In this document: positions 6,641-11,505 of the stretch, piece by piece
Position numbering within the stretch: position 1 is the stretch's first letter
Layout of the letters: the number at the start of each line of letters is the position of its first letter
DNA from: a virus
IMG/VR virus record: IMGVR_UViG_3300008952_000348
Location: 1 to 21,345 of that record
Length of the DNA: 21,345 bases
Reading direction: 5' to 3' (one strand)
The notes under the pieces: generated by a model
Seen by the model: only the letters and a program-made list of their open reading frames with translations
What the model was told of the DNA's origin: nothing
Databases searched by the model: none
Translations under genes and position numbers: made by a program

Positions 6641-7013
6641 TTTCCTCTTCGAGGTGAGTTTTCCGATATTGATCGACAACCATATCGACATCGTCAATGT
6701 TAATAACCATTGCTTGGAGCAGAAGATCAACCAACATGCGATAGGCATCCAGTGCTGTCTTAGGATAATACTTGGATTGCCAATTGACATCTTGATTGAT
6801 TGGATGCCGACAGCTTACATATCTGCTGTTGGGCATAAAGCGAACGTCGTTGATATCAGCCCACGCCTGAAAATAATATTCGGGATGAGCAATGGTTCTT
6901 CTACGAACACAAAAGCTATTCTCTGAAAGTTGTTCGATAATGTATTTATAACTGACACCCCTGTAGGTATGTTTGTTATATTTTTTCATTGCATGTAATT
7001 GGTTAGGATTCAT
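6630..7013 (-). CDS. Hypothetical protein (127 aa)
   Basis: I do not recognise this protein. It begins MNPNQLHAMKKYNKHTYRGV, with a basic N-terminal region that reads as a short beta domain (GVSYKYIIEQLSENSFCVRR), a tyrosine- and tryptophan-rich middle and a helical acidic C-terminus (DDVDMVVDQYRKTHLEEENE). No ribosome site is clear for either candidate start, 7013 or 6989 (MKKYN). I prefer 7013 because it overlaps the end of the 86-residue gene and could be translated by coupling. The frame extends further to 7097, but that part lies inside the upstream gene. The 18-base exact repeat at 6822-6839 falls in this gene. Confidence 0.55.
   Translation of the reverse strand: MNPNQLHAMKKYNKHTYRGVSYKYIIEQLSENSFCVRRRTIAHPEYYFQAWADINDVRFMPNSRYVSCRHPINQDVNWQSKYYPKTALDAYRMLVDLLLQAMVINIDDVDMVVDQYRKTHLEEENEI
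6822..6839. repeat. 18-base exact repeat, copy 2
   Basis: This is identical to 5642-5659 but lies in another reading frame. Its distance to the 27-base repeat copy at 7024 (202 bases) is close to the distance between the partner copies (193 bases). Confidence 0.8.
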
Positions 7014-7263
7014 CAAAGACAAGAATCGGATCGGTGTAGGTTTTAACTGAATAGGATATTTCACCGAGAGTATGAGTCGTTGTAGAGTTTGTTGCATGCC
7101 AAACTATAGATTTTTTGACTACTGTTAAAACAGTATCAGCACATGCTTTCGGAAAGCCTTGTTTGCCTTTAGAGGCATGCTTATGAGCAAGTTTGACAGC
7201 TTGCATGAATGCTTTAAGTTCACTTGCTGGCATACGTATAACCACATCATTGAATTTAACCAT
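7003..7263 (-). CDS. Hypothetical small protein with a copied C-terminus (86 aa)
   Basis: The start at ATG 7261-7263 (MVKFNDVVIRMPASELKAFM) is chosen because AGGAT lies upstream; the longer frame to 7392 overlaps the previous gene. The product is 86 residues with an amphipathic helix at about 13-32 (ASELKAFMQAVKLAHKHASK), then a strand-rich half. Residues 72-80 (SVKTYTDPI) are identical to residues 71-79 of the 323-residue protein, and the 27 DNA bases encoding them are also identical. The family is not recognised. It overlaps the 73-residue gene by eight bases upstream and the 127-residue gene by 11 bases downstream, so it belongs to one operon with them. Confidence 0.62.
   Translation of the reverse strand: MVKFNDVVIRMPASELKAFMQAVKLAHKHASKGKQGFPKACADTVLTVVKKSIVWHATNSTTTHTLGEISYSVKTYTDPILVFDES
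7024..7050. repeat. 27-base exact repeat, copy 2
   Basis: This is identical to 5835-5861 and encodes SVKTYTDPI at the C-terminal end of the 86-residue protein. In the 323-residue protein this segment sits in the middle of what looks like a continuous domain, so that gene is the more likely donor. Confidence 0.85.
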
Positions 7264-7477
7264 TATTTTTAATCCTATGTTTGAGTTGATCCAGATAGGT
7301 GACGATATCATAGTGTTGCAAACTATAATTTGTATGCTTGATCGAATAGATATTATGATTAATAACAGCGAGAGATTCTTGATCAAACTCATCGATGATA
7401 ATCTTTATGACTTCATCGATAAGCTTCAGTTTTCTGCTGTCCATTTCGCCTTTCATGAGAGTGTCAATTTCAACCAT
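7256..7477 (-). CDS. Hypothetical protein (73 aa)
   Basis: This is a small acidic, helical protein. Its N-terminal half (KLKLIDEVIKIIIDEFDQES) is an amphipathic acidic helix, and its C-terminal half is rich in H, N and Y. The start at 7477 has no clear ribosome site. A shorter start at MDSRKLKLID, 33 bases inside, has AAAGG before it and is a real alternative. It overlaps the 86-residue gene downstream by eight bases. A 94-base gap with a long hairpin separates it from the gene upstream. Function is unknown. Confidence 0.52.
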   Translation of the reverse strand: MVEIDTLMKGEMDSRKLKLIDEVIKIIIDEFDQESLAVINHNIYSIKHTNYSLQHYDIVTYLDQLKHRIKNNG

Positions 7478-7505
7478 CTGTTATAACCATCTATTAGGTT
7501 AGTGA

Positions 7506-7544
7506 TTGGAACAGTTGAAGCTGGATTGCAACCAACTATTCCAA
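7506..7544. other. Intercistronic inverted repeat
   Basis: The arms TTGGAACAGTTG (7506-7517) and CAACTATTCCAA (7533-7544) pair at 11 of 12 positions around a 15-base loop. It sits alone in the gap between the genes ending at 7572 and starting at 7477. No U-run follows on the minus strand, so an operator or RNA-processing hairpin is more likely than a terminator. Confidence 0.5.
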
Positions 7545-7571
7545 CCATAAATCAAAATAAAATATATATAT

Positions 7572-7760
7572 CTATGATTTCGACTGCTTACAGCTCAAGA
7601 AATTCTGCACTTTTTTGTTGATGGATTGTCCACGTATGGATTCATATGTTCGCTTAGCATTCTCTAATTCCTCAGCAGTTTTCGATGTTGCAATCTTGCA
7701 AACCAGAGGATCATCACCGAATTCACGTATGAGAAATAATCTGAAATCTTTTTCAGTCAT
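7572..7760 (-). CDS. Hypothetical protein (62 aa)
   Basis: This is a short helical protein beginning MTEKDFRLFLIREFGDDPLV and ending in a basic tail (NKKVQNFLSCKQSKS). An in-frame ATG four codons earlier (7772) is possible; neither start has a ribosome site. It follows a pair of hairpins at 7794-7845 that probably close the preceding transcription unit, so it may depend on read-through. The family is not recognised. The one-helix-turn-one-helix look (TSKTAEELENAKRTYESIRG) fits a small protein-binding module, but that is not evidence of function. Confidence 0.5.
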   Translation of the reverse strand: MTEKDFRLFLIREFGDDPLVCKIATSKTAEELENAKRTYESIRGQSINKKVQNFLSCKQSKS

Positions 7761-7793
7761 AATCAGAAACATGTATGAGGTTAAACCCTAATC

Positions 7794-7817
7794 GATAGCA
7801 CTCAAATGAATGCTATC
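7794..7817. other. Hairpin beside the terminator-like stem
   Basis: Seven-base perfect arms GATAGCA (7794-7800) and TGCTATC (7811-7817) enclose a ten-base loop. It lies directly after (minus strand) the stronger hairpin at 7826-7845, so the two stand in tandem at the end of the 103-residue gene. Confidence 0.5.
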
Positions 7818-7825
7818 AAGTAGAG

Positions 7826-7845
7826 TCAGCCCCCGAAGGGGCTGA
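7826..7845 (-). terminator. UUCG-tetraloop hairpin after the 103-residue gene
   Basis: The eight-base perfect arms TCAGCCCC and GGGGCTGA close a four-base loop. On the minus strand the loop is C(UUCG)G, the exceptionally stable tetraloop often found in terminators and transcript-end hairpins. It lies six bases after the stop of the 103-residue gene at 7852. There is no strong U-tract after it, so it may stabilise or process the transcript end rather than terminate fully. Confidence 0.55.
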
Positions 7846-7851
7846 GCTTGA

Positions 7852-8163
7852 TTAGAGGTTGACTAGAAACCACTCGTTGTCATTCAGTTCAAACTTCTCA
7901 CCGTTATAGACTGCGAATTGTTCGTAATTACGCTGGAAGATATGGAAGTCAATTCCCAGTTCTCGCATGATCCCATTGATCCGCTCACGGGTAGTGGGAG
8001 TAGGCCAACCAGCCAATGTTACTAAAAATTTCCCAGAACTAACCCGATTGACAATTTTATTGCCGTGGAGCCAGACAGTTTCGCCATCGGTGACGGTGTT
8101 GCTGACTTTTTTCGGTTGGGAGTTTGCCAACGCATTTCCGATTTGCTCAGTTACTTTTCGCAT
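7852..8163 (-). CDS. Small phage protein with LHGNKI / AGWPT pattern (103 aa)
   Basis: This 103-residue protein has the pattern VWLHGNKIVNR, then LAGWPTPTTRERINGI, then a short C-terminal beta segment (YEQFAVYNGEKFELN). From memory this arrangement is shared by a family of small uncharacterised phage proteins with LHGN-I...AGW-T-TTRERLN. It is cytoplasmic with no catalytic motif I can name. The ATG at 8163 lies in CATATG with AAAGGAT upstream. Promoter copy B (8202-8230) is about 40 bases ahead, so the gene opens a transcription unit that ends at the UUCG hairpin and may be monocistronic. Confidence 0.7.
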   Translation of the reverse strand: MRKVTEQIGNALANSQPKKVSNTVTDGETVWLHGNKIVNRVSSGKFLVTLAGWPTPTTRERINGIMRELGIDFHIFQRNYEQFAVYNGEKFELNDNEWFLVNL

Positions 8164-8201
8164 ATGATATCCTTTGAATTGAATTGATATGATTTGACTA
8201 C

Positions 8202-8230
8202 AGTATGAACCGAATCTTCCCGAACGAATT
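8202..8230 (-). promoter_or_regulatory. Promoter-like element, copy B
   Basis: On the minus strand: TTCGTTCGGGAAG, eight bases, CATACT. It precedes the 103-residue gene at 8163 and overlaps the stop codon of the 73-residue gene at 8229. The leader that follows is G-poor and made of TCAATTCAA-like units. Confidence 0.65.
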
Positions 8231-8450
8231 AAAACCCTCTCAACTCATTGAGAATGAGCTGGGTCCGATTTATAACATCAGTTTTATTTATTTTTTGATC
8301 TTCAATATAAGTTTCTCTCCGGTTTTCCCAGTCGCCCCAAAACTTTTCCGATGATGCATAAGTCAACAGCTCAACAGCCATTTCCTCAGCTCGCTTGAGT
8401 TGATCCTGCAATTCTGTATTCTGAGTTTGCAATTGCTTGATATAGTTCAT
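8229..8450 (-). CDS. Small N-terminal coiled-coil phage protein (73 aa)
   Basis: The first 30 residues (MNYIKQLQTQNTELQDQLKR...) form a clear coiled coil. The rest contains a short hinge around KFWGDWENRRETY and a final helix (DVINRTQLILNELRGF). Proteins starting with this type of YIKQLQ-x-N-x-x-L coiled coil followed by a short helix are common unnamed small proteins in phages, in my recollection. The start at 8450 lies two bases from the stop of the gene upstream and has AGGCATG as a weak ribosome site. Its stop codon sits inside promoter copy B for the next unit. Function is unknown; dimerisation is likely. Confidence 0.65.
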   Translation of the reverse strand: MNYIKQLQTQNTELQDQLKRAEEMAVELLTYASSEKFWGDWENRRETYIEDQKINKTDVINRTQLILNELRGF

Positions 8451-8452
8451 GC

Positions 8453-8632
8453 CTATCCTATGATTAGGGTTTCAATTAAATCCCGCCGATTGATAATCTT
8501 TTTACTGAGTTGATCTTTGAGAATTCTGATATCCTCTGAGCAATCAGCTTCAGTTTTCATTTCCTGCTTTTTGACAAGCATTAAAACCAGCTCATTCCTG
8601 CTGATGCCTTTAAAATCATGCCAATGTTTCAT
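8453..8632 (-). CDS. Hypothetical protein (59 aa)
   Basis: I set the start at ATG 8630-8632 (MKHWHDFKGISRNELVLMLV). The longer frame to 8662 would start inside the -10 box of promoter copy C, so it cannot be on that transcript. The 59-residue product is helical, with mixed charge (KKQEMKTEADCSEDIRILKD) and a basic, hydrophobic end (INRRDLIETLIIG). No ribosome site precedes it. Its leader is a short G-poor stretch of TCAACTCA-like units. It forms a two-gene unit with the coiled-coil protein two bases downstream. The family is not recognised. Confidence 0.6.
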   Translation of the reverse strand: MKHWHDFKGISRNELVLMLVKKQEMKTEADCSEDIRILKDQLSKKIINRRDLIETLIIG

Positions 8633-8660
8633 ATGATTTGAATTGATATGAGTTGATAGC

Positions 8661-8691
8661 ATTATAGGTTCAAATCTTCCCGAGCGGATTC
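8661..8691 (-). promoter_or_regulatory. Promoter-like element, copy C
   Basis: On the minus strand: CGCTCGGGAAG, nine bases, then a perfect TATAAT. It stands about 30 bases before the start at 8632 and touches the 3' end of the 119-residue gene. It has the best -10 box of the four copies. Confidence 0.7.
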
Positions 8692-9049
8692 AAACAAAAT
8701 ACAACTCATTGTTCACAATCAATCCGATTGCTTCCTGCTGTAGTCGGGTTTTCATTTTGAGCGCATAGTCAATGACATCATCAATGTATTTTTCAAGCTT
8801 GTCAGAAGTCGTATAAGATTCGACGACTTTGACTTTTTCCCGAACCAATCCAAGATCATCCGAAACCCATGTGCCCAGCGCATTGCTTGATGTTGAGCCA
8901 CCGAATAGCACACCGAGAAAAGTCAAAGCATGATCGACTTCTAAATTGAATTCCGAATCATTCAGCGACTTGTCAACCGATACGGTTGAAGGAACTAAAA
9001 TTTTGATGTTGCTCGAAAGTTTGATTAGGTTTTTTAGCTTTGCACTCAT
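8690..9049 (-). CDS. Hypothetical alpha/beta protein (119 aa)
   Basis: The order of segments is: N-terminal strand (NIKILVPSTVSVDK), acidic loop, a glycine-rich stretch FLGVLFGGSTSSNALGTWVS, strand VREKVKVVESYT, two helices (DKLEKYIDDVIDYALKMKTR) and a final LQQEAIGLIVNNELYFV. The pattern GG-T/S...G-W...EKV-VVESYT...L-QEA-G--I-NELYF also occurs, as I recall, in uncharacterised small plasmid and phage proteins, so it is probably a conserved family with no assigned function. It is soluble, with no membrane segment. It directly follows the 141-residue gene, whose stop overlaps its start, so the two form one unit driven by promoter copy D. Confidence 0.68.
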   Translation of the reverse strand: MSAKLKNLIKLSSNIKILVPSTVSVDKSLNDSEFNLEVDHALTFLGVLFGGSTSSNALGTWVSDDLGLVREKVKVVESYTTSDKLEKYIDDVIDYALKMKTRLQQEAIGLIVNNELYFV

Positions 9050-9474
9050 TATTTAATCCTGAAATTGGTTCGAGAAAAGTCGCCAACATAGCGACTTGAT
9101 GAGCTGAAACCGATTGGAGCACCAGAAACTTTCCTGCGGGCTGTAATTCGATTTGCGACTTTCATTTCAGACTTAGCACCCCCGAGCACTTGATATGATT
9201 CATTTTTGTCAGCTTGACGATAAATAGATGAGTGCTTCGCAGAGCGACCCTTGTCGGGAAGATACCTTGCTAAGTCTGGAGGCGACAAAACAACTTGTCT
9301 ATTAGTTGGCTCAGTTGTTTCTGACGCATGCGGTGATGCGCTGAAAACAAGCTTTCGCTTTTTGGTTTTCGGACTCTTCGAAAGTTGCCAGCAATTCCGA
9401 AGATGAACATCGAAGTGAATCGAAGGATTCGAGCGGAATCGTGCCCAAGCCAACTGAAAGACAAGCTGTTTCAT
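9049..9474 (-). CDS. Hypothetical basic protein (141 aa)
   Basis: This 141-residue protein is rich in R, K and S. It starts MKQLVFQLAWARFRSNPSIH, a hydrophobic, aromatic and basic helix. From about residue 33 on it looks unstructured, with KTKKRKLVF and repeated serines. The most likely role is binding nucleic acid or partner proteins, but no family is recognised. It is the first leftward gene from the divergent control region. The ATG at 9474 follows a leader made of TCAATCAAT units with no ribosome site, and promoter copy D lies 58 bases ahead. Its terminal base overlaps the next gene start. Confidence 0.6.
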   Translation of the reverse strand: MKQLVFQLAWARFRSNPSIHFDVHLRNCWQLSKSPKTKKRKLVFSASPHASETTEPTNRQVVLSPPDLARYLPDKGRSAKHSSIYRQADKNESYQVLGGAKSEMKVANRITARRKVSGAPIGFSSSSRYVGDFSRTNFRIK

Positions 9475-9531
9475 ATAAATAATTGATTGAAAGTTAATTA
9501 GTTATGATCAATTGATTGATTGATCGTCGGC

Positions 9532-9562
9532 AGTATAGGGTTAAATCTTCCCGAACGAATTT
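9532..9562 (-). promoter_or_regulatory. Promoter-like element, copy D
   Basis: On the minus strand: TTCGTTCGGGAAG, nine bases, TATACT. It drives the leftward unit starting at 9474. It lies back-to-back with repeated-element copy 3 in the 159-base divergent gap (9475-9633), which also contains TTGATTTGATTTGATT repeats. Confidence 0.7.
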
Positions 9563-9597
9563 GAGTTGACTTGATTTGATTTGATTTATATATGTAT

Positions 9598-9628
9598 GTT
9601 ATCGTTTATGAAAACAAGTGAGTATTTA
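9598..9628 (+). promoter_or_regulatory. Repeated element, copy 3, before the packaging operon
   Basis: The core AAACAAGTGAGTATTTA (9612-9628) is preceded by TTATCGTTTATG, like copies 2 and 4. It ends five bases before the ATG of the terminase-small-subunit candidate, so if it is a promoter the transcript would be almost leaderless. If it is an operator, it would block that start directly. Confidence 0.55.
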
Positions 9629-9633
9629 ACAGA

Positions 9634-10200
9634 ATGCGGTCAAGAAAATATCGAAAGCTATCTGTGCGAAAGTTGAAACGCCTGCAAACCGAGTATTTGC
9701 AAGGGTTTAGCAGTATTTCTGCATTGGCGAAAAGATACGATATCAGTAGGGCAACAGTCTGGAAAATCGCTAAAGAAAATGATTGGCAGTATGGTTCAGA
9801 AAAGTCTGCTGAGTTGGAAAGATTCAATAAAATCAGCAAGATACGACTTGAAACCCAGCGAGTTGACAGCGTCGAGCAACATGCTCTAGAAATGCAGACT
9901 TGTCGTGAGATGTTGAATGAAATCAATACGTTAGCCGATGCTGAACTACTCGAAAAGAAGGTCGACATCCTAGCAAAATGCATTAAAGCAGAGCGTACAG
10001 CATACGGTTTACCTAATGATTTCAAGCAGTTAGAGACCAAAAATGAAACCACAATCCGAGTCGAAGACATGCTGAAGACCCTCGATGCGAAGAAAGTTGA
10101 ACTGATCGATTCAGCTTCATATGCCGTCCTCCCCCCACCCCCTGCAGATGGGGGGGCCGGGGCGCAGGCGCACCCACACACACATACACATGATTCCTAA
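9634..10200 (+). CDS. Terminase small subunit candidate (HTH protein, 188 aa)
   Basis: A helix-turn-helix spans about residues 27-51 (SSISALAKRYDISRATVWKI), in the usual N-terminal place of phage small terminase subunits, which bind the packaging site and hand DNA to the large subunit. A helical region follows (about 55-145) with KCIKAERTAYGLPND near residue 130, a pattern seen in such subunits. The protein ends in a low-complexity tail of P, G, A and H (PPPPADGGAGAQAHPHTHTH), encoded by a C-run and a G-run unlike the rest of this AT-rich genome. It opens the rightward operon, with three other genes between it and the large terminase. No strong ribosome site is visible (GTGAG only). A transcription regulator is the alternative. 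Confidence 0.7.
   Translation: MRSRKYRKLSVRKLKRLQTEYLQGFSSISALAKRYDISRATVWKIAKENDWQYGSEKSAELERFNKISKIRLETQRVDSVEQHALEMQTCREMLNEINTLADAELLEKKVDILAKCIKAERTAYGLPNDFKQLETKNETTIRVEDMLKTLDAKKVELIDSASYAVLPPPPADGGAGAQAHPHTHTHDS
10131..10162 (+). other. C-run/G-run hairpin at the end of the HTH gene
   Basis: CCCCCCACCCCC (10131-10142) and a run of seven G (10150-10156) face each other across a seven-base loop, forming a GC-only stem in an AT-rich genome. A one-base forward shift in the G-run would extend the frame to a TGA at 10217-10219 that overlaps the next gene's ATG. The run is also a place where sequencing or replication slippage is likely. Confidence 0.55.
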
Positions 10201-10215
10201 CTCATCTCCGCACAA

Positions 10216-10773
10216 ATGAGACAGCACGAATCTAACCTAGACCGCTGGTATCAAGAACGTGCGAGGAGCTTCCTTAACATAAGGACTCCCCCGTCTTCGA
10301 TGACACTGGAATATGTGAATAACCAACCTAATCACTTTGCGGACTGGAGTCTTTGTGACTGGGGAACGGTAGGGAATAGAGAGGTGAAAGGGTTAGCTGA
10401 GTACAAACGGAGAAATTTAAGGTCGGACGTTCCGTTTCTACAGACTGAAGGGGTGATGATCCCAGCCAGAAAGTTTCATGCATGCCGAATGGTATGCCTA
10501 AACCACAATATTACGTTTCAGTATTTCATCGAATTACATGACGGCTTGTTCATGTATGAAGAAGAAGATTTCAAGAGTAAAGGGATGAGACTGCCAGACT
10601 TCAAGGTTGTCTCTCGGAGGGGTGATCCTAACGATCAGAGTCATGTGGTAATGCTTGACTGGGATCATTTCCACAAAGTCGCAAATGTACAAGAAATGGA
10701 GGCGTATGCGCCCAATCAAAAAAGAGAAACACCGAATGAACAAAACAGAAGCCAAGTACGCAGAGCATCTTGA
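10216..10773 (+). CDS. PD-(D/E)XK-like nuclease family protein (185 aa)
   Basis: The core reads as a restriction-like fold: an acidic strand FADWSLCDWGTV, the motif REVKGLAEYKRRN (E-x-K with a following basic helix), the segment IPARKFHACRMVCLNHNIT as helix plus strand, and YFIELHDGLFMYEEEDF. The C-terminal RRGDPNDQSHVVMLDWDHFHKV resembles the GDP-D-EP-V---DF ending of a phage family with the same E-V-K core, in my recollection. It therefore probably cuts or binds DNA in replication, recombination or packaging. It lies in the packaging operon 15 bases after the HTH gene, with no ribosome site of its own. Its 3' end overlaps the next nuclease gene in another frame. Catalysis is inferred. Confidence 0.6.
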   Translation: MRQHESNLDRWYQERARSFLNIRTPPSSMTLEYVNNQPNHFADWSLCDWGTVGNREVKGLAEYKRRNLRSDVPFLQTEGVMIPARKFHACRMVCLNHNITFQYFIELHDGLFMYEEEDFKSKGMRLPDFKVVSRRGDPNDQSHVVMLDWDHFHKVANVQEMEAYAPNQKRETPNEQNRSQVRRAS

Positions 10774-11059
10774 ACTTCTGAAAACAAGCGGACAGATAAT
10801 CAACTACTCCTACGAGCCATTCGGGTTACGGTTGGCTGAGGAGAAGTGCTACTACCACCCAGATTTCTTAGTGGTGTACGAGGATCGGTTTGAGGTTCAT
10901 GAGGTTAAGGCGTTCAACCGTAAGGCAGGAGCCCCGCTGATTAAGGATGACGCTCATGTGAAGATTAAGGTGGCAAGTACCAACTTCGGGTTCTGGGTGT
11001 TTAAGATTTGTTGGTTTGACAGCAATGAGGGGATGTGGGACTACAAAACTGTGAAGTGA
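10706..11059 (+). CDS. DUF1064-type PD-(D/E)XK endonuclease candidate
   Basis: The protein carries NKTEAKYAEHLELLKTSGQI, a strand YSYEPFGLRLAE, then CYYHPDFLVVYEDRFEVHEV with K and a basic helix. This is the DUF1064 order: N-terminal helix, strand, PD in YHPDF and E-V-K. Such proteins are metal-dependent DNA nucleases of the restriction-like fold, often encoded by phages near replication or packaging genes. I use ATG 10706 (MRPIKKEKHRMNKTE), with GGAGG three bases upstream. ATG 10736 (MNKTEAKY) and ATG 10685 are alternatives. The start overlaps the preceding nuclease gene, giving two different restriction-fold proteins in tandem. The C-terminus (VFKICWFDSNEGMWDY) matches the expected final strand. 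Confidence 0.72.
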   Translation: MRPIKKEKHRMNKTEAKYAEHLELLKTSGQIINYSYEPFGLRLAEEKCYYHPDFLVVYEDRFEVHEVKAFNRKAGAPLIKDDAHVKIKVASTNFGFWVFKICWFDSNEGMWDYKTVK

Positions 11060-11073
11060 GGCAGAAACCCCAG

Positions 11074-11505
11074 ATGGTTGGGAAGATAAAAGGGACCAGA
11101 CTTACCGTTGTAAAATTCTCCCACAGGGATGACAAATATCGAAAGATCATGCTGTTTAGGTGTGATTGCGGGAATTACAAGAAGATAAGACTTCATCATG
11201 TGCAGAGATTAGAAATCAAAAGTTGCGGGTGTCTGCAGAAAGAATTCCAACATCAGCCTGACCATATGGAGAAGATGAGGGCTTCCCCTAAGAGACTGCC
11301 TAATTTGAGGAAGGTTAAGGCAAGCACCCCAAGCGAGAGGAAAGGCAAGATTAGAATAGAGGTCCCTGAAGGCAGTAGAAGGTATAAATACGTGACTGAG
11401 CAGGAGCTTTTTTCTATCTACTATGGGGTAGAGGTCGAGTCTTTAAGGCTAAAGCCACCATCACACAACAAAGGTAAGAAACTTGTTGACGGGGTGTATG
11501 CTTGA
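11074..11505 (+). CDS. Phage zinc-binding protein with CxC...CGC (143 aa)
   Basis: The start at ATG 11074 (MVGKIKGTRLTVVKFSHRDD) is preferred over 11035, which lies inside the nuclease gene; a GAGG stands 11 bases before it. The N-terminal 60 residues hold a four-cysteine site: C30/C32 (FRCDCGNYKK) and C51/C53 (KSCGCLQ), with GTRLTVV in front. This is the GxRLTV...C-CDCGN...SCGCL pattern common to phage zinc proteins related to the DNA-binding parts of homing endonucleases. No HNH nuclease motif follows. The rest is basic (RASPKRLPNLRKVKASTPSE), suggesting DNA or RNA binding. It overlaps the start of the large terminase by four bases. Confidence 0.65.
   Translation: MVGKIKGTRLTVVKFSHRDDKYRKIMLFRCDCGNYKKIRLHHVQRLEIKSCGCLQKEFQHQPDHMEKMRASPKRLPNLRKVKASTPSERKGKIRIEVPEGSRRYKYVTEQELFSIYYGVEVESLRLKPPSHNKGKKLVDGVYA

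Noticed and set aside
6640-6790. N-terminal extension of the 80-residue gene to 6790
   Set aside because: It would lie entirely inside the 127-residue gene; the inner ATG at 6640 has a GAGGAAA site.
8633-8662. Longer start for the 59-residue gene
   Set aside because: The upstream ATG falls in the -10 box of promoter copy C, so it would not be in the transcript.
9598-9628. T7-type single-subunit RNA polymerase promoter
   Set aside because: The element does not match the T7, SP6 or T3 consensus, no such polymerase gene lies in the window, and the orientation relative to genes is inconsistent among copies.
9606-10181. 191-residue minus-strand frame
   Set aside because: It is antisense to the HTH terminase-small-subunit candidate, which has a coherent domain and context. 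Its composition (S, F, C, R runs) is that of a shadow frame.
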